Both the position numbers and the translations under genes were made by a program. Below the pieces are notes generated by a model. The model made no database searches. It saw only the letters and a program-made list of their open reading frames with translations, and was not told the origin of the DNA. Shown here in pieces: positions 35,515-44,826 of a stretch of DNA of 64,000 nucleotides. The stretch lies in the NCBI GenBank assembly GCA_002840835.1, contig PHCQ01000009.1, positions 60,061 through 124,060 of the forward strand. The letters are read 5' to 3'. The stretch is from Betaproteobacteria bacterium HGW-Betaproteobacteria-16 (GTDB taxonomy: Bacteria; Pseudomonadota; Gammaproteobacteria; Burkholderiales; Burkholderiaceae_C). Position 1 is the stretch's first letter. Each line of letters begins with the position of its first letter.

Positions 35515-37266
35515 TCACGGTGCGGTGCCTGAGGCTGCTTTGGCAGACTCCTGCTCCTGCAGCAGGCGCCACATCACCTTGCCGCTGCCGCTCTTGGGCA
35601 AGGCATCCACAAAGGACACCGTGCGCGGGCATTTGTACACCGCCATGTGTTCGCGACACCAGTCGACGATGTCCTGCTCGCTCGTGCTCCCTCGTGCCGC
35701 GTCGCGCAGCACCACCACGGCCTTCACGCTTTCGCCACGGTATTCGTCGTGGGTGGCAATGACGCATGCCTCGGCGATGGCCGGGTGGCGGAACATCAGC
35801 GTTTCCACCTCGGCCGGCCAGACCTTGAAGCCGCTGGCGTTGATCATGCGCTTGAGGCGATCGGTGATGAAGAAATAGCCGTCTTCGTCGACACGGCCCA
35901 GGTCACCCGAACGGAAGTAGCGCTCGCCCTCAAAGGTGACGAACGCCGCCTCGGTGGCTTCGGGTCGCTTCCAGTAGCCGGCAAACACCATGGGGCCGCG
36001 AATGATGATTTCGCCCGTCTCGCCCACCGGCATCTCCATTAGCGATTCGGGGTCGACCACGCGCGCATCGGCGCTCATGAACGGAATGCCCAGGCACTGC
36101 TGTTTGGGCGCGTCAGGCGGGTTGTTGTGCGAAGGCGCTGCGGTTTCCGTCAGTCCGTAGCCTTCCGAGTAGCGCAGCCCGTACTGTTCAAACAGGCGCT
36201 GCGCCACGGCCTGCGGCATGGCCGCGCCGCCGCCGCCAATGACCTTGAGACTGGACAGGTCGAACTGCGCAAAGTTCGGGCTCGCCAGCAGGTCGATCAC
36301 CATGGTGGGTATGTTGGCCCAGTGGGTGACCCGCCAGCGCGAGATCAGGCGGCCCGCCAGTTCGCGATCCCATCGCGGCATGATCACCAGCGTGGAGCCT
36401 GCGTACACCCCACTGTGCATGCCCACCACCATGCCAGTGATGTGGAACATGGGCACCACCAGCAACCCGATGTTCTCTGCCGTGCCGTTGCTCCACACGC
36501 TGCCGGCCACCGCGTTGTGCATCACGCTGGCATGCGTGTGCATGCAGCCCTTGGGCAGGCCGGTCGTGCCACTGGTGTAGGGCAGCACCGACAGGTGCTC
36601 GGACGTGCGGTCGTGTGCGGGTGGCGGGTCGGTGCAGGCCAGTGCGTCGGCCCAGTCGGCCACCGTGCCGCCGGGCAGGTCGGGCGTGGCATGCCGCTGC
36701 TGCAACCAGCTGGTCCAGGCCGGAGGCACATCGGCCTGCGGCCCCATGGCGTCGTGGTAGTGGGCCACCATCAGGTGGCGCAGTCGCTGGCCTTCGGGCA
36801 ATTCGGCGTTGGCCTGCAGCAGGTCCGGCGCCAGATCGGCCGCGGCTACGGCCACGCGCGCGTCAGGGTCGGTGATGTAGTGCTTGAGCTCTTCGGCCCG
36901 GTTCATGGGGTTGACCGGCACCACCACGGCATTGGCACGCAGGATCGCAAAGTGCGCCACCACCCACTGGGGACAGTTCTGCATCAGCAGGATCACCCGG
37001 TCACCAGATCGCACGCCCTGCGCATGCAGGTGTGCTGCCATGCGCTCGGCCTGTTCAAAAAGCTCGCGGTAGGTGAGCACCTGATCAAAAAACACCAGCG
37101 CCACCTTGTCCGGATAGCGCTGCGCGCTGACCAGCAGGTTGAACCAGAGCGAGGTCGCCGGTGGCGTCAGTCGATGCGGCAGGCGGGTGGGCCAGAAACG
37201 GTGGTGCGGCCGCTCAGGCTCACGTGCAGGGGCGGGCACTGCCCCGGAAAGCGTCGGGCTGGTCAT
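35515..37266 (-). CDS. AMP-dependent acyl-CoA synthetase (fatty-acid CoA ligase)
   Basis: This 583-residue member of the ANL superfamily has P-loop YTSGTTGLPKGCM, a GYGLTETAA motif, RSGDLGRVDEDGYFFITDRLKRMI and the C-terminal catalytic Lys in LPKSGSGKVMW. It activates a carboxylic acid to acyl-AMP and then acyl-CoA. Chain-length specificity cannot be read, although similarity to long-chain ligases (AlkK/FadD type) is good. The bktB and acuI neighbours fit fatty and organic acid use, but they are not in one operon. Confidence 0.88.
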   Translation of the reverse strand: MTSPTLSGAVPAPAREPERPHHRFWPTRLPHRLTPPATSLWFNLLVSAQRYPDKVALVFFDQVLTYRELFEQAERMAAHLHAQGVRSGDRVILLMQNCPQWVVAHFAILRANAVVVPVNPMNRAEELKHYITDPDARVAVAAADLAPDLLQANAELPEGQRLRHLMVAHYHDAMGPQADVPPAWTSWLQQRHATPDLPGGTVADWADALACTDPPPAHDRTSEHLSVLPYTSGTTGLPKGCMHTHASVMHNAVAGSVWSNGTAENIGLLVVPMFHITGMVVGMHSGVYAGSTLVIMPRWDRELAGRLISRWRVTHWANIPTMVIDLLASPNFAQFDLSSLKVIGGGGAAMPQAVAQRLFEQYGLRYSEGYGLTETAAPSHNNPPDAPKQQCLGIPFMSADARVVDPESLMEMPVGETGEIIIRGPMVFAGYWKRPEATEAAFVTFEGERYFRSGDLGRVDEDGYFFITDRLKRMINASGFKVWPAEVETLMFRHPAIAEACVIATHDEYRGESVKAVVVLRDAARGSTSEQDIVDWCREHMAVYKCPRTVSFVDALPKSGSGKVMWRLLQEQESAKAASGTAP

Positions 37267-37434
37267 GCGATGTCTCCTGTTTTTCAGGGCCGGTTCACCC
37301 CTTTTGCCAGTTGAGGATACGTGGCCTTTCGCCCTGCCAAAAATCCGGCTTGTCGCCAGCGTGACCCCAGTCTGGTGCAGCGTCGAATCCGACGAAAGGC
37401 ATGACCCTGCGCTTCACTCAAGTGCCTTGATGTA

Positions 37435-37451
37435 TTGGCACGGAACCTGCG
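37435..37451 (+). promoter_or_regulatory. Candidate sigma-54 (RpoN) promoter for aapJQMP
   Basis: TTGGCACGGAACCTGCG has the invariant GG and GC of the -24/-12 elements at the correct 12-bp spacing and a perfect TGGCACG at -24. The -12 element (CTGC) is weaker than the TTGC consensus. Amino-acid uptake systems of the Aap type are commonly under Ntr control, which makes the placement sensible. Inference from motif match only. Confidence 0.55.
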
Positions 37452-37575
37452 TGAGTCTGGATTGGGGGCCGGTCAACAGCCGGCGCGATGGCGTCATGAA
37501 TTATTTGCATGACCCAACCACGTAAACCCCGATGCTCGGCCCATTCGGCCGGGGATAAAGTCGCTTGGCGGCGAA

Positions 37576-37600
37576 GTTACGCACGTTTACGGTGCGTAAC
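37576..37600. promoter_or_regulatory. Perfect 9-bp inverted repeat in the aapJ leader
   Basis: GTTACGCAC and GTGCGTAAC flank a seven-base spacer, ending 44 bp before the aapJ start codon. It could be a DNA operator or form an RNA hairpin in the leader. There is no T-run, so it is not an intrinsic terminator. The cognate factor is unknown. Confidence 0.6.
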
Positions 37601-37644
37601 CGGGCCGACAGACCAACACCCAAACCACAAATTGGAGAGACCTG

Positions 37645-38673
37645 ATGAAATTGAAAACCCTGAAACTGACCGCCTTGGGCCTGAGTGCAGCCGCCACCCT
37701 GGTGAGCATGCCTGCCCACGCTGGCAAGGACCTGGATGCGATCAAGTCGCGCGGCACCTTGGTCTGTGGAGTCAGTACCGGTCTGGCAGGCTTCTCGGCC
37801 GCCGACAGCCAGGGCAAATGGAGCGGGCTTGATGTGGACGTGTGCCGCTCCGTGGCCGCCGCTGTGCTGGGAGACGCCAACAAGGTGCGTTATGTGCCGC
37901 TGAACGCCGCACAGCGCTTCACCGCCCTGCAATCAGGCGAAGTGGACTTGCTGCCCCGCAACACCACCTGGACCCTGACCCGCGATGCCACGCTGGGCCT
38001 GCACTTCACGGGCGTGAACTTCTACGACGGCCAGGGCTTCATGGTGCCCAAGAGCCTGAACGTCAAGAGCGCCAAGGACCTCAAGGGTGCCACGGTGTGC
38101 GTGCAGTCCGGCACCACCACCGAACTCAACCTGAGCGACTACTCGCGCGCCAACAACCTGAACCTGCGCCCTGTGGTGTTCGCCGAACTGGCCGCCACCA
38201 ACGCCGCCTACTTCGCCGGCCGTTGCCAGGCTTACACCACGGACGCATCGGGCCTGGCCTCGATCCGCTCCAAGGAAGCGGCCAAGCCGGATGACCACAT
38301 GATCCTGCCGGAACTGATCTCCAAAGAACCCCTGGGCCCGGCCGTTCGCCGCGGTGACGACGAGTTCTTCGCGATTGTGAAGTGGGTCGGCTACGCGCTG
38401 CTGGAAGCCGAAGAGCTGGGCATCACGGCTGCCAATGTGGAAACCATGAAGAAGGACAGCAAGAACCCCAACGTGCTGCGTCTGCTGGGCGGCGGCACCG
38501 AAGACACGGGCAAGCTGCTGGGCCTGGACAAGGACTGGGCCGTGCGCGCCGTCAAGGCTGTGGGCAACTACGGCGAGTCCTATGAGCGCAACATCACCCC
38601 GATCGGTCTGCCGCGTGGCGTCAATGCGCTGTGGAACAAGGGCGGCTTGATGTACCCCATGCCTGCTCGCTGA
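37645..38673 (+). CDS. aapJ: General L-amino acid ABC transporter, substrate-binding protein
   Basis: This 342-residue periplasmic binding protein has signal peptide cleavage near AHAG (residue 26), IKSRGTLVCGVSTGLAGFS, LDVDVCRSVAAAVLGD and LLPRNTTWTLTRD, all typical of AapJ/BztA. These proteins capture a broad range of L-amino acids, particularly glutamate, glutamine, aspartate and asparagine. It heads the aapJQMP operon behind a candidate sigma-54 promoter and is followed by a strong hairpin that may raise its expression over the permease genes. Confidence 0.92.
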   Translation: MKLKTLKLTALGLSAAATLVSMPAHAGKDLDAIKSRGTLVCGVSTGLAGFSAADSQGKWSGLDVDVCRSVAAAVLGDANKVRYVPLNAAQRFTALQSGEVDLLPRNTTWTLTRDATLGLHFTGVNFYDGQGFMVPKSLNVKSAKDLKGATVCVQSGTTTELNLSDYSRANNLNLRPVVFAELAATNAAYFAGRCQAYTTDASGLASIRSKEAAKPDDHMILPELISKEPLGPAVRRGDDEFFAIVKWVGYALLEAEELGITAANVETMKKDSKNPNVLRLLGGGTEDTGKLLGLDKDWAVRAVKAVGNYGESYERNITPIGLPRGVNALWNKGGLMYPMPAR

Positions 38674-38691
38674 TTTTTCAGCTCGGGTTGA

Positions 38692-38722
38692 CAACGCCGG
38701 CGTGGATTTCCTGCCGGCGTTG
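38692..38722 (+). terminator. Intercistronic hairpin between aapJ and aapQ
   Basis: CAACGCCGGC and GCCGGCGTTG form a perfect 10-bp stem with an 11-base loop, with no T-run after it. Such stems often stabilise the binding-protein message or attenuate transcription into the membrane-component genes. Whether it terminates is not decided by sequence. Confidence 0.6.
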
Positions 38723-38765
38723 TTGCATCTGGGACCCCCTCCCTGACGCCTCCAGGAGATTTTTC

Positions 38766-39944
38766 TTGAATTCCCCCACCAAACCTCCCCGGCCACAATG
38801 GTCGTGGCGAAGCCGCGCTGGTCGCGGTGTCATTTACCAGGCGATTGCCCTGGTGCTGATTGGCCTGTCCGTCTGGTTCCTGGCATTCAACACCCAGGAA
38901 AACATGCGCATTCGCGGTATCCAGAGCGGTTTCGACTTCCTGGGTGCCTCCGCCGGATTCGATATCGGCGAAACCATCATCGACTACGACCCCAGCGAAA
39001 CCTACGGCAAGGCCATCTGGGTCGGCGTGCTCAACACGCTGCAAGTGGCCGTGATCGGCATCATTCTCACCACCATCCTCGGCGTGCTGCTGGGCGTGGG
39101 CCGTTTCTCGCGCAACGGCCTGGTGCGTGGTATCTGTTATGGCTACGTGGAGCTGTTCCGCAACGTGCCCATCCTGCTGCAGATGCTGATGTGGTACCTG
39201 TTCTTCGTGGAAGTGCTGCCCGCTCCCGGCGATGCCTGGAACGTGGCCGACCTGTTCTACCTCAGCAAGGACGGCTTCTCTTTCCCCCGCCCCACGCAGG
39301 GCACGGGCTACATGGTGATGCTCGCCGGCCTGGTCGCTGGCGTGGCGCTCTCATGGGTCTGGCGCCGCTGGGCCTTGAAAGAGTTTGAGAAGACCGGGCA
39401 ACTGCGCAACCCGGGCTGGCCCACGCTGGGCATCATCGCAGGCTGCACCTTTCTGGGCTGGCTCGGTGGTGGCATGCCCACCGAATGGTCCATCCCTGAA
39501 GCCGGCCGATTCATGATCGAAGGTGGCGGCAGTGTCTCGCCCGAATTCATGGCGGTCCTCATCAGCCTCACGTTCTACACCGCATCGTTCGTGGCAGAAG
39601 TGGTGCGCGGTGGCATCCAGTCTGTGAGCCTGGGCCAGAAGGAAGCCTCGGCGGCGCTGGGACTGGCGCCGCGCCAGACCATGAACCTGGTGGTGTTGCC
39701 CCAGGCCATGCGCGTGATCATTCCGCCCCTGACCAACCAGTACCTCAACCTCACCAAGAACTCTTCACTGGCGGTGGCTGTGGGCTACCCCGATGTGGTC
39801 TCGATCTCGTACACAACGCTCAACCAGTCCGGCCGTGCGGTGGAGTGCATTGCCATCATCATGCTGGTCTACCTGACCACGTCGCTGTCCACCTCGTTGT
39901 TCATGAATTGGTACAACGACCGCATGGCCATCAAGGAAAGGTAA
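38766..39944 (+). CDS. aapQ: General L-amino acid ABC transporter permease AapQ
   Basis: This 392-residue permease has about eight TM helices and the EAA loop with AALGLAPRQTMNLVVLPQAMR, plus ELFRNVPILLQMLMWY. The start is taken as TTG at 38766, with AGGAGA six bases upstream; the track start lies inside aapJ. A non-ATG start with a strong ribosome-binding site may tune the ratio to binding protein. It pairs with AapM, whose start codon follows after four bases. Confidence 0.87.
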   Translation: MNSPTKPPRPQWSWRSRAGRGVIYQAIALVLIGLSVWFLAFNTQENMRIRGIQSGFDFLGASAGFDIGETIIDYDPSETYGKAIWVGVLNTLQVAVIGIILTTILGVLLGVGRFSRNGLVRGICYGYVELFRNVPILLQMLMWYLFFVEVLPAPGDAWNVADLFYLSKDGFSFPRPTQGTGYMVMLAGLVAGVALSWVWRRWALKEFEKTGQLRNPGWPTLGIIAGCTFLGWLGGGMPTEWSIPEAGRFMIEGGGSVSPEFMAVLISLTFYTASFVAEVVRGGIQSVSLGQKEASAALGLAPRQTMNLVVLPQAMRVIIPPLTNQYLNLTKNSSLAVAVGYPDVVSISYTTLNQSGRAVECIAIIMLVYLTTSLSTSLFMNWYNDRMAIKER

Positions 39945-39948
39945 CCCC

Positions 39949-41052
39949 ATGTCCGATACCTTCGTGCCGATTCCCGCGCGCCCATCGCCGGTGCGCACCA
40001 GCGGCCTCGTACCCTGGATAAGAACCAACATGTTCGGCGACTGGCGCAGCACCGCGACTTCGCTGGTCCTGATCGCACTGGTGCTCTACATCCTGCCCAA
40101 CCTCTTCAGCTGGGGGGTCTGGAACGCGGTGTTCGTCACCGATCCCCAGGCCTGCCAGGACATGCGGGGCACAGGCGCCTGCTGGGGCGTGGTGGCCGAG
40201 AAGTACCGCATCATCCTCCTGGGCCGCTACCCGTTCGAGGAGCAATGGCGACCGGTCGTGGCCACCAGCCTGATGGTGGCGGGCCTGATCGTGAGCTGCA
40301 TCCGTGTGTTCTGGAAGCCCTGGCTCGCCATCATGTGGGTGGGGATCATGGCCATCTTCTTCACGTTGATGGGCGGCGGCGTGCTGGGCCTGAGCCCCGT
40401 GCGCACCGACCTCTGGGGCGGCCTGCCACTGACGGTCCTGCTGGCCACGGTGTCGATCTTCCTGGCGTTTCCGCTTGCCATCGTGGTGGCACTGGGGCGG
40501 CGCAGCAACCTGCCGGCGATCCGCTCGGCCTGCATCGTCTACATCGAGCTCATCCGTGGCGTGCCATTGATCTCGGTGCTGTTCATGGCCTCGTTCATGT
40601 TCCCGCTGTTCATGCCCCAGGGCGTGACCATCGATGTGCTGGTGCGGGTGATCGTGGGCATCACGTTGTTCGCGGCCGCCTACATGGCCGAGATCATCCG
40701 TGGTGGCCTGCAGGCCATTCCCAAAGGTCAGCTCGAAGCAGCCGACACGCTGGGACTGAGCTACTGGCAGACGCAGCGCAAGATCGTGCTGCCTCAGGCC
40801 CTGGCCATGGTGGTGCCCAGCGTGATGAACAACTTCATCTCGATCTTCAAAGACACCTCGCTGGTGACCATCGTCTCGATGTACGAGCTCACCGGCGCCC
40901 TCTCGCTGGCGCTCAACTCCGACGTGAACTGGCGTCCTTTCAAGATCGAGGCCTACCTGTTCATCACGGTCGTCTACTTCATCTTCTGTTTCGCCATGTC
41001 GCGCTACAGCCTATGGGTGGAAAAGCAACTCTCGGCCAGCAAAGCCAGGTGA
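39949..41052 (+). CDS. aapM: General L-amino acid ABC transporter permease AapM
   Basis: This 367-residue permease resembles AapQ in layout, with ELIRGVPLISVLFMASFM and the EAA loop GQLEAADTLGLSYWQTQRKIVLPQAL. About eight TM helices are visible. It forms the heterodimeric channel with AapQ. The start is four bases after the aapQ stop with a GGAAAGG site inside the aapQ end. Unusually, repeat copy 5 (about 60 bp) separates it from the ATPase gene. Confidence 0.9.
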   Translation: MSDTFVPIPARPSPVRTSGLVPWIRTNMFGDWRSTATSLVLIALVLYILPNLFSWGVWNAVFVTDPQACQDMRGTGACWGVVAEKYRIILLGRYPFEEQWRPVVATSLMVAGLIVSCIRVFWKPWLAIMWVGIMAIFFTLMGGGVLGLSPVRTDLWGGLPLTVLLATVSIFLAFPLAIVVALGRRSNLPAIRSACIVYIELIRGVPLISVLFMASFMFPLFMPQGVTIDVLVRVIVGITLFAAAYMAEIIRGGLQAIPKGQLEAADTLGLSYWQTQRKIVLPQALAMVVPSVMNNFISIFKDTSLVTIVSMYELTGALSLALNSDVNWRPFKIEAYLFITVVYFIFCFAMSRYSLWVEKQLSASKAR

Positions 41053-41094
41053 TCAAGACCACCCCCGTTTCTCGCTCACTGCGTGTAGCTCGAA

Positions 41095-41157
41095 TCCCCC
41101 CTCAAGGGGGCGGTACCTGCGGCCCGGCGGAGCCGGTTCCGCGGCACCCCTGGATTC
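41095..41157 (+). repeat. Structured intergenic repeat, copy 5 (inside the aap operon)
   Basis: This copy sits in the 144-bp gap between aapM and aapP in the operon direction. It shows CCCCCCTCAAGGGGG, outer stem GGTACC/GGCACC (one A-C mismatch) and inner stem CCGGC-GGA-GCCGG, extended by TGCGG/CCGC pairs. The other operon gaps are short, so the element enlarges this one. Confidence 0.85.
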
Positions 41158-41196
41158 GGCCTCTTCGCTCGCAAGACTCATAACAAGGAAACTCCT

Positions 41197-41940
41197 GTGA
41201 CTGAACCCATTATTCGATTCGACAAGGTCAACAAGTGGTACGGCAATGACTTCCACGTGTTGAAGGACATTGACCTGGACGTGGCCAAGGGCGAGCGCAT
41301 CGTCATTTGCGGTCCTTCCGGCTCCGGCAAGTCCACCCTCATCCGGTGCATCAACCGGCTGGAGGAGCACCAGCAAGGCCATTTGATCGTGGACGGCACT
41401 GAACTCACCGATGACATCAAGGCCATTGACCAGGTCCGCAAGGAAGTGGGCATGGTGTTCCAGCAGTTCAACCTGTTCCCTCACCTGACCGTGCTGGAGA
41501 ACCTGACCCTTTCCCCCATGTGGGTGGGCAAGATGCCCAAGAAGGAGGCCGAAGAAAAGGCCATGGCGCAACTGGAGCGTGTGCAGATCGCCAACCAGGC
41601 TGGCAAGTACCCCTTGCAGCTCTCGGGCGGGCAGCAGCAGCGCGTGGCCATTGCTCGGGCGCTCTGTCTCACGCCCAAGATCATGCTGTTCGATGAGCCC
41701 ACCTCTGCCCTCGATCCCGAGATGATCAAGGAGGTGCTGGACGTGATGATCGAGCTGGCCAACCAGGGCATCACGATGATCTGCGTGACCCACGAAATGG
41801 GTTTCGCCAAGGCCGTGGCCGACCGCGTGATCTTCATGGACCAGGGCCAAATCGTTGAACAGAACACGCCGCACGAATTCTTCAACAACCCGCAGAACGA
41901 ACGCAGCCGCGACTTCTTGTCCAAGATCCTGGGGCATTGA
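41197..41940 (+). CDS. aapP: General L-amino acid ABC transporter ATP-binding protein AapP
   Basis: This 247-residue ATPase has Walker A GPSGSGKS (39-46), signature [15 protein letters not shown] and Walker [16 protein letters not shown]. The text is the usual GlnQ/AapP type ([18 protein letters not shown]). The start is GTG with AAGGAA upstream. It energises AapQM. Two repeat copies follow its stop codon. Confidence 0.93.
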   Translation: MTEPIIRFDKVNKWYGNDFHVLKDIDLDVAKGERIVICGPSGSGKSTLIRCINRLEEHQQGHLIVDGTELTDDIKAIDQVRKEVGMVFQQFNLFPHLTVLENLTLSPMWVGKMPKKEAEEKAMAQLERVQIANQAGKYPLQLSGGQQQRVAIARALCLTPKIMLFDEPTSALDPEMIKEVLDVMIELANQGITMICVTHEMGFAKAVADRVIFMDQGQIVEQNTPHEFFNNPQNERSRDFLSKILGH

Positions 41941-41972
41941 GAGATCACCCCCCTGCGCAGGGCAGGTCTTTC

Positions 41973-42097
41973 ACCCCCTGCGCCGCTGAGGCGGCTTCCC
42001 CCTCTCTTGCGCCTTCGGCTTGGAGGGGGACGACGGCTCGGGCCGGCGGAGCCGGACCCTTGTCGCCCCTGGAATGGAGGCACTTCGCTCCGGAGAG
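41973..42097 (+). repeat. Structured intergenic repeat, copy 6
   Basis: This copy lies 3' of aapP in the same direction and takes up much of the 328-bp gap before the glycerophosphodiesterase gene. It has GCGCCGCTGAGGCGGC, the long C-run/G-run hairpin, inner stem CCGGC-GGA-GCCGG with flanking GGG/CCC, and a weaker outer CGAC/GTCG. The tail CACTTCGCTCCGGA matches that of copy 9. Confidence 0.85.
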
Positions 42098-42107
42098 GAT
42101 CAGCCAC

Positions 42108-42145
42108 TCCCTGCGCCGCTGAGGCGGCCTCCCCCCTCTCCTCTT
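42108..42145 (+). repeat. Structured intergenic repeat, copy 7 (truncated)
   Basis: Immediately after copy 6 is a second start of the same element (CTGCGCCGCTGAGGCGGCCT, then CCCCCCTCTC), which stops before the nested hairpin. The remaining bases up to the next gene hold nothing else I recognise. Confidence 0.75.
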
Positions 42146-42268
42146 GCGCGGCCTCTCGCCCCGAATCAGAAACCTCCACTTACACGGTGTTTCGCATGCA
42201 GGTTTGACCGACTTGTAGGGGTCACGTGGCGCTGCCACAATGCGCGGACTTTCTGATCAGGACCGTGC

Positions 42269-43348
42269 ATGACATCCCAACCGCCCTTTACCGTTCAACG
42301 CCTCACATGGTTGCGCTGGAGCTGCACCACCGCCGTTGGCCTGTCGTTGTGGTGCGCGGGTGCGGCTCTGGCTTTTGATGCGCAAGGCCATCGCGGAGCT
42401 CGCGGACTGGCGCCTGAAAACACGCTGGCCGGGTTCGAGCAAGCGTTGTCCATTGGTGTGAGCACCCTTGAACTTGACGTGGTGCTCAGCGCAGAAGGGG
42501 TTCCGGTGGTCTCGCACGACACCGTGCCCAACCCGGACATCACGCGCGACGCCAGCCATCAGTGGCTGAAGGCGCGGGGACGTCCGTTCAACAAACTGAG
42601 TCTGGACGAAATCGCGAGCTTTGACGTGGGACGCATCAACCCTGGCAGTCGCTACGCGCGGGACTTTGCCAGCCAGCGGCCTGTTGATGGTGAACGCATT
42701 CCCACGCTGGCCGCCTTGTTCAAGCGGATCAAGACGCTGAGGGCGGATCACACGCGCTTCAACATCGAGCTCAAGCACAACCCCAATCACCCGAACGAAT
42801 CGCCTGAACAGGCCGAATTCGTGCGCGCCGTGCTGGAAGTGATCCAACAACACGGCATGAGCTCGCGCACCACGATCCAGAGTTTTGACTGGCACCTGCT
42901 CCGCGAGGTCCATCGGGCAGCGCCAGACATGCCGCTGTCCCATCTCTCGGCACAACGTGAACACTTTGACACCCTGAGCTCGGGTGTGTGGACCGACAGT
43001 CTGAAACTCGCCAATTTCGAAGACGCACCTTCGATGGTGGCCGCCGCGGGGGGCAAGCTCTGGTCACCCCATTTCCAGGATCTCAGCCAGCCGGTGCTGA
43101 CGCGCGCCCGTGCACTGAACCTGCGCGTGATCCCCTGGACCGTCAACGAAATACCCGACATGGGACGGTTGATCGACTGGGGTGTGGACGGCATCATCAC
43201 CGACTACCCTGATCGCTTGCGCACCGTCATGCAGCGCAGAGGCATGGAACTGCCACCCGCCATTGACCTGCCCGACGACAAGCGGGCCGAAGCCGTCTTG
43301 CCCGTGCACGAGCCGGTGCCGTTTGGCGTGGCGCCCGACTTGCGTTGA
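42269..43348 (+). CDS. glpQ: Glycerophosphodiester phosphodiesterase (GlpQ-like), periplasmic
   Basis: This 359-residue TIM-barrel enzyme has the catalytic HRGARGLAPENTLAGF and the metal ligands in TLELDVVLSAEGVPVVSHD, with IPWTVNEIPDMGRLIDWGVDGIITDYPDRL at the end. A signal peptide with cleavage near ALAF is visible. It releases glycerol 3-phosphate from phosphodiesters in the periplasm. It is probably monocistronic and convergent with the AGCS gene. Confidence 0.88.
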   Translation: MTSQPPFTVQRLTWLRWSCTTAVGLSLWCAGAALAFDAQGHRGARGLAPENTLAGFEQALSIGVSTLELDVVLSAEGVPVVSHDTVPNPDITRDASHQWLKARGRPFNKLSLDEIASFDVGRINPGSRYARDFASQRPVDGERIPTLAALFKRIKTLRADHTRFNIELKHNPNHPNESPEQAEFVRAVLEVIQQHGMSSRTTIQSFDWHLLREVHRAAPDMPLSHLSAQREHFDTLSSGVWTDSLKLANFEDAPSMVAAAGGKLWSPHFQDLSQPVLTRARALNLRVIPWTVNEIPDMGRLIDWGVDGIITDYPDRLRTVMQRRGMELPPAIDLPDDKRAEAVLPVHEPVPFGVAPDLR

Positions 43349-43377
43349 TGCCTCGGGCTTCAGCCCATGCTCTCGGT

Positions 43378-44826
43378 TCAGGGAGCGGGCTTCCGGGCAG
43401 CGGTAGGTGAGGCGTTCCAAGCAGTCGTGTCGATATCCAGGTCGGCGAATCTGGCAGGGTCCAGCACGGGTCGCTCAAACCCCGCCTTCAACTGCTCCTG
43501 GTAGTCCTTCAGCAGGCGCATGGCCACCGGGAACAGCATCAGGATGGCGATCAGGTTGACCAGCGCCAGCAGCCCCATCAGAGGGTCGGAGAAAAAGAAG
43601 ACCGACGTCGCTCCGGGCGCAGATGCGCCCAGGAACACCACTGCCACAATGGCCACCCGCAGCACATGCAGCGCCATGGGGTGGCCGGTCAGCTCGCTCA
43701 GCGCGGTTTCACCCAGGTAGTAGTTGTAGATGATGGAGCTGAATGCGAACAGCAGGATGGCGAAGGTCAGGTAGTACTGCGACCAGTCACCGAGGTGCGA
43801 GACCAGCGCCTGCTGGGTCAGCACGATGCCATCGACGTCCGAGGCACCCGGCACGTAGGCGCTGCTCAACAGGATCATGAAAGCCGTGCAGGAGCAGATC
43901 ACGATGGTGTCGAGAAACACCGAAAGCGACTGCGTGATGCCCTGGCTGATGGGGTGTTTCACATAGGCTGTGGCTGCCACATTGGGGGCAGAGCCCAGCC
44001 CGGCCTCGTTCGAGAACAAGCCCCGCCGAAGGCCTTGGGCAATGGCCGCCCCCATGCCACCACTCACGGCCTCTTCCAGCCCGAACGCGTTGGAAAAGAT
44101 CAAGGCCAGCACGCGTGGCACTTCCGCGATGTTGAGCACCACCACCAGCAGGGCCATGCCGATGTAGCTCAGCGCCATGACCGGAATCAAGACATCCGAA
44201 GCCTTGGCAATCCGGCGGATGCCGCCATAGACGATGAAGCCAGTGACCACGGCCAGGAACACGCCAGACCAGACGCGGTCAATGCCCAGGCTGTTGTTGA
44301 TCGCGCCAGCAAACGTGTTGCTCTGAAAGGCGTTGAAGCCAAAGGCGAACGATGCCATCAGACACACCGCATACAGGATGGACAGCCACCGGTACTGCTC
44401 GCCCAGACCATGCCGGATGTAGCTTCCTGGCCCGCCACGGTAGGTGCCGTCCGCGGTGGTGCGCTTGAAGACCTGGGCCAGCGTGCACTCGACGAGGCTG
44501 GTGGCCATGCCCACGAGGGCAATCGCCCACATCCAGAACACGGCTCCAGGTCCCCCCAGCGTGATGGCCACCGCCACCCCGGCGATGTTGCCGCCGCCCA
44601 CACGCCCGCCCAGCGAAACAAACAGGGCCTGGCGCGCACTGATCTGGTTGGGGTCGGCGTGTTCATTTTTGGGTGAGAGCACGCGAAACATGCGGGTGAA
44701 GAAACGCAGTTGCACAAACCCGGTCAAGGCGGTCATGAAGACACCAAACACGACCAGGATGGGGATCAGCGCCCAGCCCCAGGTCAGGTTTTCCAGCAAG
44801 GTGAAAAATTGGGTGATGGTTTCCAT
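43378..44826 (-). CDS. Sodium:alanine symporter family (AGCS) transporter
   Basis: This 482-residue transporter has about 11 TM helices with GGRVGGGNIAGVAVAITLGG, GPGSYIRHGLG and GLRRGLFSNEAGLGSAPNVAA, all AGCS markers. It imports alanine or glycine with Na+. GGAGG lies before the start codon. The upstream gap of 353 bp contains its promoter. Confidence 0.92.
   Translation of the reverse strand: METITQFFTLLENLTWGWALIPILVVFGVFMTALTGFVQLRFFTRMFRVLSPKNEHADPNQISARQALFVSLGGRVGGGNIAGVAVAITLGGPGAVFWMWAIALVGMATSLVECTLAQVFKRTTADGTYRGGPGSYIRHGLGEQYRWLSILYAVCLMASFAFGFNAFQSNTFAGAINNSLGIDRVWSGVFLAVVTGFIVYGGIRRIAKASDVLIPVMALSYIGMALLVVVLNIAEVPRVLALIFSNAFGLEEAVSGGMGAAIAQGLRRGLFSNEAGLGSAPNVAATAYVKHPISQGITQSLSVFLDTIVICSCTAFMILLSSAYVPGASDVDGIVLTQQALVSHLGDWSQYYLTFAILLFAFSSIIYNYYLGETALSELTGHPMALHVLRVAIVAVVFLGASAPGATSVFFFSDPLMGLLALVNLIAILMLFPVAMRLLKDYQEQLKAGFERPVLDPARFADLDIDTTAWNASPTAARKPAP

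Larger units (their letters stand above)
37267..37644 (+). other. Regulatory region between acyl-CoA synthetase and aapJ
   Basis: This 378-bp gene-free stretch separates divergent genes. It holds a candidate sigma-54 promoter (37435-37451), a TGGTGCA half-site resembling an NtrC site (37373-37379), and a perfect 9-bp inverted repeat near aapJ (37576-37600). No ORF or RNA gene is recognised. The candidate promoter would yield a leader of about 180 nt. Confidence 0.6.
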
